The translations under genes were made by a program, and so were the position numbers. DNA of 64,000 nucleotides, from the NCBI RefSeq assembly GCF_007993045.1, contig NZ_VOOR01000001.1:186001-250000 (forward strand). Reading direction: 5' to 3'. This document shows positions 35,667 through 44,524 of the stretch, one piece after another. The notes beneath the pieces were generated by a model. It did not search any database and was not told the origin of the DNA. It worked only from the letters and a program-made list of their open reading frames with translations. The stretch comes from Phaeodactylibacter luteus (lineage in GTDB: Bacteria > Bacteroidota > Bacteroidia > Chitinophagales > Saprospiraceae). The stretch's first letter is position 1. Every line of letters starts with the position of its first letter.

Positions 35667-35957
35667 TTATTGGTTTTGGTTGGATGAACGAATGAGCCTG
35701 TGCGGCGCTCCTGTAGGCCACAACGCCCAAAGGATGAGTACAGGCTGGAAAAATGAGCACAAAAAAACCGCAAGCGCAAGCCCCACCTCTGCCCGCCTGC
35801 GTTGCCAGAAGATCAGGGCTAAGCCCAGGCCCGCTTCAATGGCCCCTGAGGCGATCACAACAAAGTCCTTGCTGAAAGGCAGCCAGCCTGGCACCTGTGC
35901 CTGAAATTCTTCCCGCTGAAACGTGAAATGCCCAATAGCAGCCATCACCATGAACAA
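35667..35957 (-). CDS. DoxX-like small membrane protein, start unclear
   Basis: At least 96 residues with three to four hydrophobic segments and the DoxX-like pattern MVMAAIGHF...FVVIASGAIEAGLGLALIF. The first usable start in frame is TTG at 35957, yet codons just upstream still read like the DoxX N-terminus (SGLRILLGLF) until a stop near 36003, with no ATG, GTG or TTG there. Either a rare start codon (for example ATA at about 35993) is used or the start has mutated. First gene of the peroxide-stress operon. Confidence 0.65.
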   Translation of the reverse strand: MFMVMAAIGHFTFQREEFQAQVPGWLPFSKDFVVIASGAIEAGLGLALIFWQRRRAEVGLALAVFLCSFFQPVLILWALWPTGAPHRLIRSSNQNQ

Positions 35958-36004
35958 GCCCAGCAGGATGCGCAGCCCACTGCAAATTACACTTTCTATC
36001 TTTT

Positions 36005-36017
36005 ACGATTAAATCGT
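36005..36017. promoter_or_regulatory. Candidate operator of the doxX-gpx-ohrR operon
   Basis: Perfect 13-bp palindrome ACGATTAAATCGT about 48 bases upstream of the first gene. MarR/OhrR proteins bind short AT-rich palindromes next to their own promoters. A second wider inverted repeat, TGTAACA-N15-TGTTACA (36030-36058), follows. Assignment to OhrR is inferred from position. Confidence 0.45.
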
Positions 36018-36087
36018 GCTCGATGAAAATGTAACACCTAGCGCATCGATTTGTTACAAGCCTGGAAAAAAATCTGTATCCAACACA

Positions 36088-36121
36088 ACGGCCCTTGCAG
36101 CGTTACCTCTGCAAGGGCCGT
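36088..36121 (-). terminator. Hairpin downstream of the TPR lipoprotein gene
   Basis: Perfect 12-bp stem (CGGCCCTTGCAG with CTGCAAGGGCCG), 8-nt loop, 28 bases after the minus-strand stop. The minus-strand tail reads TTGTGTTGG, only moderately U-rich. Confidence 0.65.
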
Positions 36122-36148
36122 AGCAGTGTGCCATAACTGCCCTGCGTT

Positions 36149-37387
36149 TTACCGGCTGGCCAACTGCTGTTTCAGCTCATCAAGCTCAGGGTATTTGGCA
36201 TTGGTCGCTTGGGCCTTTTGGAGGTGGGCAGTAGCCTCGTCTACTTTGCCCATGCGCGAATAAATTTTAGCCAGTACACGGTTGACATCGATATTGGCCG
36301 GGCGTTTCTCATATTCGCCCAATGCGTATTCCAGGGCTTTCTCCTGTTCCCCGCTGAGGTCAGAGTACAAATTGGCATACTCCAGGCTCATATCATGCCC
36401 GCTGTCTGTATCGTCCTTCAGCATGACCCAAAGCTCATCCATAGTGGCTTCGAATTCAGCTGTACGGCCGGTCGTTTTGTATATTTCAGCCAGCTGCTCA
36501 TAAAACCCGAACTCAGGGATGATCTCGCAAGCATCTTTGAGCATTTGCTCTGCTTTCTCATAATTGCCCCGCCCCATCTCTAGGTTGGCCAGAGAAGCGA
36601 TGGCGAAAGGGTAGTCTTCCCGCTCTGCCAAGATGATGTTGTATTGTGCTTCGGCTTCTTTGAGCATACCGTAGCGCTCGTACATTTCGCCCAGGGTAAG
36701 CCGGGCCCAGGCTGTAGCTTCGTAGCCCGGGTAGCCTGCATCTACAGCCAGTTGCATGGCTTCAAGTGCGCCCTCTACCTGCCCATGTATCTCGCGCAGG
36801 TAAGAGACTCTTGCGTAGGAGCGCATATCTGGCCGGATAGAGACCATTTTGTCTGCCATTTTCACAGCCTCTTCATAATGGCCAAGCTCTACGTTAGCAT
36901 CTACGAGTGCCCCGTAGATTTGAGCGTTGTATGGGTTGATGGCTACTGCTGCTTCGGCAGTTTTCAGTGCCTTTTGGAAATCGTGGAGGGAAAGCTCTAC
37001 GCTAGCTTGAGTGGACAGCTTGCGGAATCGGATGTCCTTGTCGGGATGGCTTTCTGGAATACCTGCCAGTACCTCAAGTGCAGCGGGATAGTAATGCCCG
37101 TGCTCGCCTGTAATGCGCGCTTCATTGATGAACAGGTCAGCCATTGCGAGGCGGTCTTTAGCGTCATCCTCTTCTTTTTGGATAGCTTCCCGAAATTTGA
37201 CGTAATAATTCTGCACCTGATCCCATTCCTTGTCGTAGCGGATGCGCTCGTTGCGGTCCAGCAGTTTAGCGACTGCCGCTTCATCAGCGGTGTTAGCAGA
37301 GGCTGCCTCTTGGCTTTCATTCTGGCAAGCGGAAAATGCAATGCCAATAGCCAGGGCGGCGATCAGGGGTATTTTAATTTTCTTCAT
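36149..37387 (-). CDS. TPR-repeat lipoprotein
   Basis: 412 residues. The signal peptide has lipobox FSAC. A long helical solenoid follows with several tetratricopeptide repeats (e.g. DFQKALKTAEAAVAINPYN, HYEEAVKMADKMVSIRP, MLKEAEAQYNIILAER, NYEKAEQMLKDACEIIPE, KVDEATAHLQKAQATNAK). Probably a periplasmic or surface scaffold. It lies downstream of the two DUF4331 genes on the same strand (202-bp gap) and may belong with them. ATG 37387 starts the signal peptide; nine further upstream codons rejected. Confidence 0.9.
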   Translation of the reverse strand: MKKIKIPLIAALAIGIAFSACQNESQEAASANTADEAAVAKLLDRNERIRYDKEWDQVQNYYVKFREAIQKEEDDAKDRLAMADLFINEARITGEHGHYYPAALEVLAGIPESHPDKDIRFRKLSTQASVELSLHDFQKALKTAEAAVAINPYNAQIYGALVDANVELGHYEEAVKMADKMVSIRPDMRSYARVSYLREIHGQVEGALEAMQLAVDAGYPGYEATAWARLTLGEMYERYGMLKEAEAQYNIILAEREDYPFAIASLANLEMGRGNYEKAEQMLKDACEIIPEFGFYEQLAEIYKTTGRTAEFEATMDELWVMLKDDTDSGHDMSLEYANLYSDLSGEQEKALEYALGEYEKRPANIDVNRVLAKIYSRMGKVDEATAHLQKAQATNAKYPELDELKQQLASR

Positions 37388-37589
37388 CGATTTGTAAGTT
37401 TTTTTTCTGCTCAATATCGGGGTGTCAGCCCCTTCAGGACCGTTTGCGGCCAGCTCTTTTAGCGTTGCGCTCGCGGCACCTTATGTGCCCGGAGGGCGGT
37501 TTTGTTCAGGTTATTGGGTAAACCGGGGCACCCAATGGCGCCCCGGTACTACCGCTATAGTTTCAGTATGCAAAAGTAGGTGCTAGGGG

Positions 37590-39650
37590 TTAACGGTTAG
37601 TCTTAACCAGTTTCAACACCTGCATCACCTCGCCTTTGCCGTTTGTGGCGCGCGCGAAGTAGATGCCTTCAGGCAGCGTAGAAGCATTCCAAACCGCGTC
37701 GTGCTGGCCTGCCCCCTGTACATCATCGACCAACGTAGCCAACAGCTTGCCATTGATGTCGAATACGCTAAGGTTGACTTTAGTATCCTCCTCCAGTTCG
37801 TAGCGGATGGTGGTCTCGCTTTTGAACGGGTTGGGGAAATTAGCCATCATGCGGACGGTGCCGACGGCATCTGGGCTCATGTTCAGCGCAGCTACGTCTG
37901 TGCCTGCAAAATTGCTGGCAATAGTGCCTGCACAGTCTGCATCACCTGCAAATGGCATGGCCACAAATGGGAACCGGTCGCCAAATGGCTTATCGTTGGC
38001 CTCTACTCCGGTAGAGTAGGTCAGCACGTTGAGCAGGTCCTCTGTGACTGGGCTGGGAGAAGTAGCCGGGTCGTAATCATCGTACCACAGGCCAACTGCA
38101 GCGAGGGCAACACCAGCTACGGCTTGCAGCTCGATGCGGGTCACATCGTCCTCAAGGCGGCGCCCATTAGGGAAGCCGTCCATATTGGGGATGAACTCGA
38201 GGTCAGCATCTCCATTGAAGCGGGGGTCTGTCAGGCCCAATACAGCAGCCTGAATGATGCCCAATGAACTGAAATCTTCAGAATCCCTTGGCGTTGGAGG
38301 TACGGCCATGTTCAGGCGCAACATATCGCCCCCATTGGGCAGGAAGTTGTTGATGAACGGCTTGCCCACAGCGAGCGGGTTGCCCCCTTTGCCCGTTGCC
38401 AGCTGATATGGCGGGAAGTTGGGCACGCCTGTGTGGAAGATCGGCCATAGGTCTACAGAACGTGGCAGCCCAGGGCCAGGCAGCAGCAGCTCGCCAAAGA
38501 TGGCATCATCCAAGGCCGTGCCAGCTACCGCATCAGAGCCTTTCAGCGGGAACAGGCCGTCTTGGCCGTTGCCAAAATCAAAAGCACCGAGGGAGTTGCG
38601 CTGAATGCGCAGCGGTGCCAAAGCAGGGACTGCACCACCGAAGAGGTCGTCGTCCATGTAAAGGCCCAGCTCAGGGTTGTAGAAGTATTCGTCCAGCAGC
38701 GTGTCTTCAAACTCATCGTGCGGCGTGATGGCGTTCCAGTAGTCCTTCATGCCTACTGGGATGACCGCCTCGTTGGTCAGCGGCATGCCCAGACGGGATA
38801 CCTGTACCCAATCGCCGCTGAAGCTCTGGCCAGCAGGCTCCAGGGTGCGGATGCGAGGGCGGCTTGCAGATGCCCATACGCCAATGACATAGTCAGGGTC
38901 GAGGATATTCTGCGCACGGCGGACACCGTCCTTCAACAGGTAAGCGATAGGGACGTCGATAGCGATTGCACTGGTGTTCAGGCAAGCAAGGCCGTCACGT
39001 GGCGCGCCCATTTGGCGTGGGGCATCGCCCAAGTCAAAAATACCGCCAAGGTCTACAAAGAAGGGGTCATCGATAGGGCCTGCAAATACTTGCTCTCCAG
39101 TGTGCGCACGGCGTATGGCACCACGGAACAAGTCTTCGTAAGTGGTATTCAACCCTACAGGGCTTTCGATGGAGCGCTCCCCAATGTTGGGCGGCGGCAC
39201 ATCACCATTGACCAGCAACGGGATGAAAGACTGCCCTCCGTTTGTGCTCTTCTCCAAGGTATACTTGGTGCGCAGGTTGCGCTGCCCCAAGCGGATATTG
39301 AAGAAGGTGGTTGGGTCTTCATTTTCGATAGTGAAGGTGAAGCGGTAGATGATCTCATCTCCCGGGCTGCTCGCATCATTATCGATATGGATCTCATAGC
39401 GGATGTTCTCTCCAAACTGATAGTAGTTGGGACCGCCCTCGGGCAGCTGCAGAGGCACAAAAGTAGCTATGATGGTGACGTTCCGCGGGTTTTGCGGATT
39501 GCGGAATGCGTAAAGGTCTACGTTGTCCGCGAGTGGGTCATCGGCAATCAGCGGGGCCTCCCGGTGGCTTGAAGCCATCAGGGTACTTCCCGACAGCATG
39601 AATACCGCCAGAATGACCGTGGTGATTAACTTAAGTTTATGGTTAAACAT
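37590..39650 (-). CDS. DUF4331 secreted protein with T9SS sorting domain
   Basis: 686 residues. Signal peptide ending STLMA, then the DUF4331 opening SSHREAPLIADDPLADNVDLYAF and repeated motifs (YEIHIDNDASSPGDEIIYRF, DDPFFVDLGGIFDLG, VIGVWASASRP, DALDDAIFGELLLPGPG-like). The C-terminal ~80 residues (FPNPFKSETTIRYELEE ... PEGIYFARATNGKGEVMQVLKL) are a T9SS type-A sorting domain. Function of DUF4331 is unknown. It lies 28 bases downstream of its paralogue at 39679, so both are in one operon. Confidence 0.92.
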   Translation of the reverse strand: MFNHKLKLITTVILAVFMLSGSTLMASSHREAPLIADDPLADNVDLYAFRNPQNPRNVTIIATFVPLQLPEGGPNYYQFGENIRYEIHIDNDASSPGDEIIYRFTFTIENEDPTTFFNIRLGQRNLRTKYTLEKSTNGGQSFIPLLVNGDVPPPNIGERSIESPVGLNTTYEDLFRGAIRRAHTGEQVFAGPIDDPFFVDLGGIFDLGDAPRQMGAPRDGLACLNTSAIAIDVPIAYLLKDGVRRAQNILDPDYVIGVWASASRPRIRTLEPAGQSFSGDWVQVSRLGMPLTNEAVIPVGMKDYWNAITPHDEFEDTLLDEYFYNPELGLYMDDDLFGGAVPALAPLRIQRNSLGAFDFGNGQDGLFPLKGSDAVAGTALDDAIFGELLLPGPGLPRSVDLWPIFHTGVPNFPPYQLATGKGGNPLAVGKPFINNFLPNGGDMLRLNMAVPPTPRDSEDFSSLGIIQAAVLGLTDPRFNGDADLEFIPNMDGFPNGRRLEDDVTRIELQAVAGVALAAVGLWYDDYDPATSPSPVTEDLLNVLTYSTGVEANDKPFGDRFPFVAMPFAGDADCAGTIASNFAGTDVAALNMSPDAVGTVRMMANFPNPFKSETTIRYELEEDTKVNLSVFDINGKLLATLVDDVQGAGQHDAVWNASTLPEGIYFARATNGKGEVMQVLKLVKTNR

Positions 39651-39678
39651 GGAAATTCATTTGTGGGTAAAAAAATGA

Positions 39679-41403
39679 CTATTGCTCATCGGTCTCCGTT
39701 CCACGCCAAGGCGCTGCCACGTAGGGGAAGGAGTTGCTGAAAGGCTTGTCATTAGCCTCTACGCCAGTGCTGTAAGTCAGTACGTCAATCAGGTCCTGAG
39801 TCACAGGGTTGCCTGTGTCCGGGTCAAAATCATCGTACCACAGGCCGATAGCAGCCAGTGCCACACCAGCTACCGCCTGCAGCTCAATGCGCGTCACGTC
39901 GTCCTCAAGGCGGCGGCCATTGGGGAAGCCATCCATATTGGGGATGAACTCGAGGTCAGCTGTACCATTGAAGCGTGGGTCGGTCAGGCCGAGCACCGCC
40001 GCCTGTACAATGCCCAGTGGGCTGAAGTCTGCATCATCGCGTGGGGTGATAGGGGTCGCCATATTCAGGCGCAGCATATCGCCTCCATTAGGCAGGAAGT
40101 TGTTGATGAACGGCTTGCCCTCTGCCAGTGGGTTTCCGCCCTTGCCTGTAGCCAGCTGGTAAGGTGGGAAGTTGGGCACGCCTGTGTGGAAGATGGGCCA
40201 AAGGTCTGCAGAACGGGCTTTGCCCGGGCCAGGCAGCAACAGTGTGCCAAACACTGCATCATCAAGGGCGGTACCGGCTACCGCATCAGAGCCTTTCAGC
40301 GGGAACAAACCGTCTTGGCCAAAGCCAAAGTCGAAAGCGCCCAGTGAATTGCGCTGAATGCGCAGCTGAGCAAATGCAGGGACTGCACCGCCGAAGAGGT
40401 CGTCGTCCATATAAAGTGCCAGCTCAGGGTTGTAGAAAAACTCGTCCAGCAGGGTGTCCTCCAGCTCTTCGTAGGGGGTCAGTGCGTTCCAGTAGTCTTT
40501 CATGCCAATTGGGATGACCGCTTCGTTGGTCAGCGGCATGCCCAGACGGGATACCTGAATCCACTCGCCGCTATCTTCCGGTGCCTCACCGGGCGCGCCC
40601 AGTGTGCGTACCGCAGGGCGGCTTGCCGATGCCCAAACGCCAATCACATAGTCGGCATCCAAAATGCTGGAAGGGCTTGCCGGAGCACCGTCCTTCAGCA
40701 GCAGGCTGATGGGTACCTGAATGGCAATAGTGTGGGTGTTGAATTCCGCTAGGGCATCCTTGTTGGGGCCATTCTGGCGCGGTGAGTTGCCCAGGTCAAA
40801 AATCCCCCCCAAGTCTACGTAGAAGGGGTCGTCCACCGGGCCACAGAACACTTTCTCTCCGTCGCCTGTCATGGAAATAGCGCCGCTCATGAGGTCGGCA
40901 TAAGTCGTGCCCAGCCCTACTCCGCTTTCGATGGAGCGCGCGCCAATGTCATTGGGCGGCACAATGCCGTCGGAGATGATGACCTGAAAGCTCGCACCGC
41001 CATCGGTGCTGCGCTCCATGGTGTAGGTCGTCTTGAGGTTCTGAGCGCCCAAACGGATGTTGAAGAAGGTGGTTGGGTCTTCATTCTCCCGCTGGAAAGT
41101 GAAGCGGTACACAATCTCATCGCCCGGCACAGATGCGTCATTGTCGATGTGGATTTCGTACCGGATGTTTTCCCCGAAAGTGTAGTAGTTGGGGCCACCG
41201 TGGGGGAATTCTGCCGGAATGTAGTTGGCAATAATGGTGACCGTGTTAGGGTCGTCAGGGCTCCTGAATGCGTAAACGTCCGTGTTGTCAGCCAACGGGT
41301 CGTTTGCAATCAAAGGCGCTTCCCGGTGGCTCGATGCCATCAGACTGCTCCCGAAGAGGAGCAGGCCTGCAAGCGAGCACACCGCCTTTTTAAAACTATT
41401 CAT
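39679..41403 (-). CDS. DUF4331 secreted protein without sorting domain
   Basis: 574 residues, paralogue of the downstream gene with long nearly identical blocks (SSHREAPLIA, KGGNPLA-GKPFINNFLPNG, DLEFIPNMDGFPNGRR), but it stops after YSTGVEANDKPFSNSFPYVAAPWRGTETDEQ. The T9SS domain and last part of the other copy are absent, so it would stay periplasmic or use another anchor. First gene of the operon; a hairpin and G-run lie in its leader. Confidence 0.92.
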   Translation of the reverse strand: MNSFKKAVCSLAGLLLFGSSLMASSHREAPLIANDPLADNTDVYAFRSPDDPNTVTIIANYIPAEFPHGGPNYYTFGENIRYEIHIDNDASVPGDEIVYRFTFQRENEDPTTFFNIRLGAQNLKTTYTMERSTDGGASFQVIISDGIVPPNDIGARSIESGVGLGTTYADLMSGAISMTGDGEKVFCGPVDDPFYVDLGGIFDLGNSPRQNGPNKDALAEFNTHTIAIQVPISLLLKDGAPASPSSILDADYVIGVWASASRPAVRTLGAPGEAPEDSGEWIQVSRLGMPLTNEAVIPIGMKDYWNALTPYEELEDTLLDEFFYNPELALYMDDDLFGGAVPAFAQLRIQRNSLGAFDFGFGQDGLFPLKGSDAVAGTALDDAVFGTLLLPGPGKARSADLWPIFHTGVPNFPPYQLATGKGGNPLAEGKPFINNFLPNGGDMLRLNMATPITPRDDADFSPLGIVQAAVLGLTDPRFNGTADLEFIPNMDGFPNGRRLEDDVTRIELQAVAGVALAAIGLWYDDFDPDTGNPVTQDLIDVLTYSTGVEANDKPFSNSFPYVAAPWRGTETDEQ

Positions 41404-41468
41404 ACTGCAAATTATTAAGTGAAAAAATAACTATGCCTTATTATTGAGCGATGAACTTGGGCAAAAAA

Positions 41469-41506
41469 GGGGGGGGGCAAAGCATTGGCCATTTGCCAAG
41501 CTTTGC
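41469..41506 (-). promoter_or_regulatory. G9 tract and hairpin in the DUF4331 operon leader
   Basis: A run of nine G (41469-41477) directly beside an imperfect hairpin, GCAAAGC...GGC/GCC...GCTTTGC (41477-41506), 66 bases or more upstream of the first DUF4331 start. The tract could slip and the hairpin could affect the leader RNA; no consensus promoter was found nearby. Confidence 0.35.
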
Positions 41507-41826
41507 GCTATGGACTTAGGCCCAGAGACTTCGCTTTACTTTTCAGTTGTAGTTACGGAATAACCCTTCCCGGTGGATTACTGCGGGTGCATACGATTTG
41601 GAGTTTTTCTGCTTTTCTTTAGGATCATTAGGGCACGAATGCCCAAATGGCGACACAACAGTTGTTTTCCCAGAAAAAAGGACATACAAGAACAAGGGCT
41701 GCGGGCGCAAAGCAGATGGTGGTTTTTTTGTCCTGCCCCTGCATCATGTGAGGGGGCCTGCCCCTGCCAAAAGGCAGGTGCCGCTATGCTCCGGGGCTCG
41801 CTATCCGCTCGGCCCTGTCGGGCTTA

Positions 41827-41985
41827 GAGCTAGTTAGGATTTTACTTTTGGAGCGAACGCAGCCAAATTTTGCCCTGATCGAGGCGTTCTGAGGGAACAT
41901 AGCCTTAGCTACGTGACCGAAGAACAACGAAGAGCAGGACAAAATTCGGCAAGAGCAGCCCGAAGTGTAAAACCCTAACTAGCTC
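41827..41985. mobile_element. MITE-like element, family B, copy B41
   Basis: 159 bp bounded by GAGCTAGTTAGGATTTTAC and GTAAAACCCTAACTAGCTC (imperfect TIRs), flanked on both sides by TTA (41824-41826 and 41986-41988), a likely 3-bp target duplication. It interrupts repeat A6. Internally it folds: AATTTTGCCCTG (41866-41877) with CAGGACAAAATT (41935-41946), plus an apical TAGC/GCTA hairpin. No coding capacity. Confidence 0.75.
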
Positions 41986-42023
41986 TTACACCCCTGCGCA
42001 GCGCTAGGCCGATGCCAGGCTAG

Positions 42024-42184
42024 TGCCTTAAGCCATAAATCTCTGATACTTAAGTTGAAGTTATTTTCCGGCTAATCAAGGCGAAGGTTCGCGACTTTAG
42101 CCCGAGCTAAAGGAGCGGTTCTTTAACGAAGAGTAGGCGGAAAAGAACGAAACTTGGGGTGGCAAGGATTTATGGCTTGAGGCA
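42024..42184. mobile_element. MITE-like element, family C, copy C42
   Basis: 161 bp with TIRs TGCCTTAAGCCATAAATC ... GATTTATGGCTTGAGGCA, flanked by CTAG on both sides (42020-42023, 42185-42188). CTAG duplication fits IS5-group-like transposition (target YTAR). It differs from the reverse complement of copy C48 by a single base. Stem TTATTTTCCGGCTA/TAGGCGGAAAAGAA and inner hairpin CTTTAGC/GCTAAAG. No coding capacity. Confidence 0.8.
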
Positions 42185-42244
42185 CTAGAGCCCGAAAAGC
42201 CTAAACGCCTGCGGTATTTGGGCTTACGCCCAGGGCTGCCTTGG

Positions 42245-43762
42245 TTATGCGCTGATGATATCCATTGCCATATCCCACAGGTGCTCGTAGGGCATCACTT
42301 CAATCTCATGAGGTGCCTGTACAAGCTGAAGTGGGCTTTCAGACATTTGGGCGAGCAGTTCTGCCGCAGCGGATTGCGCGGCCTCCTTTTTGTAGCCAGC
42401 ATAATGTATGCAGAGCAAGGCTTTGATAAAACAAAATGAGCGGAAGGTGTCATCTCCCGATTGGAGGTGCCGCCCAGCGTATTTGTCCAGGGCTTGCATA
42501 CGGGCGTAGGCCTCATCATAGCGCCCGAGCTGCAGCAGCATAATGATATGCACAATCAAGACCGGGATATTCAGCCCGCGCTTGTCTTTGGAAAAGATAG
42601 GGACTTCATTCAGCAACTTTGCAGGCATGAGCCGGGGGCAATCCCCGTTCCCCACAGGTGCGGTTATTTTGCCGGCAGCCCGCAGGAGGCCAATGTAGGC
42701 CTCCAATATCCGCCAGGCCTCTGCAGTGGCAGGCGGCAGATGGCAGAACCGTTGGTGCTGCCTGGCAGCAGCATACAACTCGTAAGCCTTTTGGTATTGC
42801 TTTTGGTGAAGGTGCAGATAAATGCCCTGCTCCAGCCCTTTGTACCAATTGAGCGTACCCGGGAGCGTGAGCCCCCTGCTCTCTTCAGCTGCTTTTTCGG
42901 CTTCCCCATACCAGCGCAGCATAGTCGCAGCCGCAACAATAGTCTGTAGGAATGCGGCCTTCATCGGTGGGGTGGTCGCCTTGCGCGTTTCCAAAAAAGC
43001 TAAGGCCCTGCGGCAGACCGCTATAGCCGACCGATAATCGTGACGGGTCATGCACTCTAATTCAGCTATAGAATAATACAGCACCTGAAAGTAGTGCGCC
43101 TTGCACTCCGCTCGCCCCCCCTCTAGTTCCAATAAAAACTGCCTGGCTTTCTTATTCATCCAAGGCTTATGCCCTTTTGATTTGATGTAGGGCGCGATGA
43201 GCTTGTAGTACATTTGTTCAGCCTTGGCAATATGGGCCAAATCTGACAGGCTGCACTCGATCAGCCGCTCATACTTAGCCCTTTTCCCCTCATTGGGCAC
43301 CATGAAAGTATACTTGTGCCGAAGGAGACGGGCCAAATCGAGCACTTCGTAGGTCAATTCATAAGCCACTGCTGGCTTTATCGTTTTTTCGGCTATCTCC
43401 ATTGCACTTCTTACCGCCCCCCTCGAACCTACAATGCGCGCAGCAGCAGCCTGCTTTCTAACATGATGTACAGCGGCTTGGGCATCGTTGAACATCGGCT
43501 TCTTAAGGTCGATGAAAAAAGCTGTATTGACCAGCCGACGGAAGAAGTTGTTGCGCAAGTTCCGGTATTGGACATAAGAGCCGTCCTTGTCTTCCCCAAA
43601 AAAGAAACGGGCGGCCTCATCATCGGTTGTCACCTCACCAGATGCGACTATCTCATAGAAGGTGTCGTAGCGGCTGCCAGTGCCCTTCTTTTCCCCGAGC
43701 ACCTCAATCTGTTTCTTCTTGTACCTAGTCAGCAGCCCGACTAGTTCGATCAGCGACTTCAT
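42245..43762 (-). CDS. TPR-like helical protein of unknown function
   Basis: 505 residues, entirely soluble and helical, basic. Start ATG 43762 (MKSLIELVGLLTRYKKKQIEV); a 28-codon upstream extension is rejected as Pro/Gln/Arg-rich. The middle has TPR-like pairs (YRSAIAVCRRALAFLETRK, GEAEKAAEESRG, YQKAYELYAAARQH, YDEAYARMQALDKYAGR). The C-terminus ends PYEHLWDMAMDIISA. A fragment with a similar end lies at 52617-52769. It is located inside the inverted-repeat-flanked segment; no partner gene on its strand. Confidence 0.7.
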   Translation of the reverse strand: MKSLIELVGLLTRYKKKQIEVLGEKKGTGSRYDTFYEIVASGEVTTDDEAARFFFGEDKDGSYVQYRNLRNNFFRRLVNTAFFIDLKKPMFNDAQAAVHHVRKQAAAARIVGSRGAVRSAMEIAEKTIKPAVAYELTYEVLDLARLLRHKYTFMVPNEGKRAKYERLIECSLSDLAHIAKAEQMYYKLIAPYIKSKGHKPWMNKKARQFLLELEGGRAECKAHYFQVLYYSIAELECMTRHDYRSAIAVCRRALAFLETRKATTPPMKAAFLQTIVAAATMLRWYGEAEKAAEESRGLTLPGTLNWYKGLEQGIYLHLHQKQYQKAYELYAAARQHQRFCHLPPATAEAWRILEAYIGLLRAAGKITAPVGNGDCPRLMPAKLLNEVPIFSKDKRGLNIPVLIVHIIMLLQLGRYDEAYARMQALDKYAGRHLQSGDDTFRSFCFIKALLCIHYAGYKKEAAQSAAAELLAQMSESPLQLVQAPHEIEVMPYEHLWDMAMDIISA

Positions 43763-44216
43763 CCCTATCTTGATTTGGGCCTTGCCTTGGCCTGGAGCTT
43801 GTCGGGGCTTTAGCAATCGGGCTGCCCCGCTAAAACAGCGGGACATTTTTTTGCTTCTAATTTGTTCGAGAAAGCGAGGCCCGGTCCCCGTACCCCATCC
43901 TACCCAAAAACTGCAAGTTCTCGACTAGGACATCAACAAGCCCTTAAAGGCAAGTAGGTGTTAGACATTGTCAATCCACCCAAGTACAACCTTGCTGGGC
44001 CTGCTTTTGTTTGTGCTTTACTTCCAATTTGAGGTGTTAGAAATCCGCAAAAATGTACTTGACTACTTTTGGGTTTACCCCTAATTTTACAATGTCCAAT
44101 ATTTTTATTATCCCTCAAGACTTAATGCATAAAGCAGGTGCATTGGTGAGAATGGGCTGATCCTAAGCTAGTAGTGTACCCCTTATGCACTTCGTCTGCT
44201 CATAAAATCTATTGCC
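43763..44216. other. 454-bp gap between divergent genes
   Basis: Contains a terminator-like hairpin in plus orientation, CCCGCT-AAAAC-AGCGGG followed by ACATTTTTTT (43826-43852), although no plus-strand gene precedes it. The rest (43870-44200) is A/T-richer and must contain the promoters of the TPR-like gene and possibly of the small-peptide cassette; no consensus was identified. Confidence 0.4.
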
Positions 44217-44351
44217 ATGTCGACTGCTACCACCACACCGTTCCATTTTAGGGGCTTTCTACTCCTGCTTTCTGCACAGAGGCTGCCATCTTCTCAGGGG
44301 CAAGAGCTCTTTTCTACCCCCATAGTAGAGAATGACCTCATTGAATTTTGA
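44217..44351 (+). pseudogene. 44-codon decayed relative of the secreted peptide gene
   Basis: Opens with the same sequence context as the next gene: CTATTGCCATG precedes both starts, and both continue with a GCTACCACC stretch. Translation MSTATTTPFHFRGFLLLLSA...FSTPIVENDLIEF has a hydrophobic core and a segment (TPIVENDLI) alignable with TPPISVETAEEDAI of the intact peptide, but it lacks the Cys-rich tail. It could be a decayed copy or a real small ORF. Confidence 0.35.
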
Positions 44352-44524
44352 AAACCGCGGGTTTGCCCCGCGCAGGACAGCCCTTGTGAACAGCCGGCAA
44401 GACCTCCACTTTTGGCGAAAGCCAGATTAGCAAAACGAGCAAGCACACCTGCAGGCTGCTTTAAGGCGGATGCCGAAAAGCCTAATATTGAACAGAGTAG
44501 GCAACTTTATAAACCTCTATTGCC

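Larger units (their letters stand above)
41704..42235 (-). repeat. Family A repeat copy A6, split by elements B41 and C42
   Basis: Reverse copy in three pieces: 41704-41826, 41986-42023 and 42185-42235. Removing the two insertions restores the order seen in uninterrupted copy A2 (CGGGGCTCGCTATCCGCTCGG ... CGCAGCGCTAGGCC-ATGCCAGG ... CCCGAAAAGC). It fills most of the 841-bp gap between DUF4331 and the TPR-like gene. The stretch 41507-41703 shows nothing recognisable. Confidence 0.8.

Noticed and set aside
38562-39572. 336-codon frame antisense to the DUF4331 gene
   Set aside because: Mirrors the coding periodicity of the sense gene; the paralogue at 39682-40347 gives a similar shadow.
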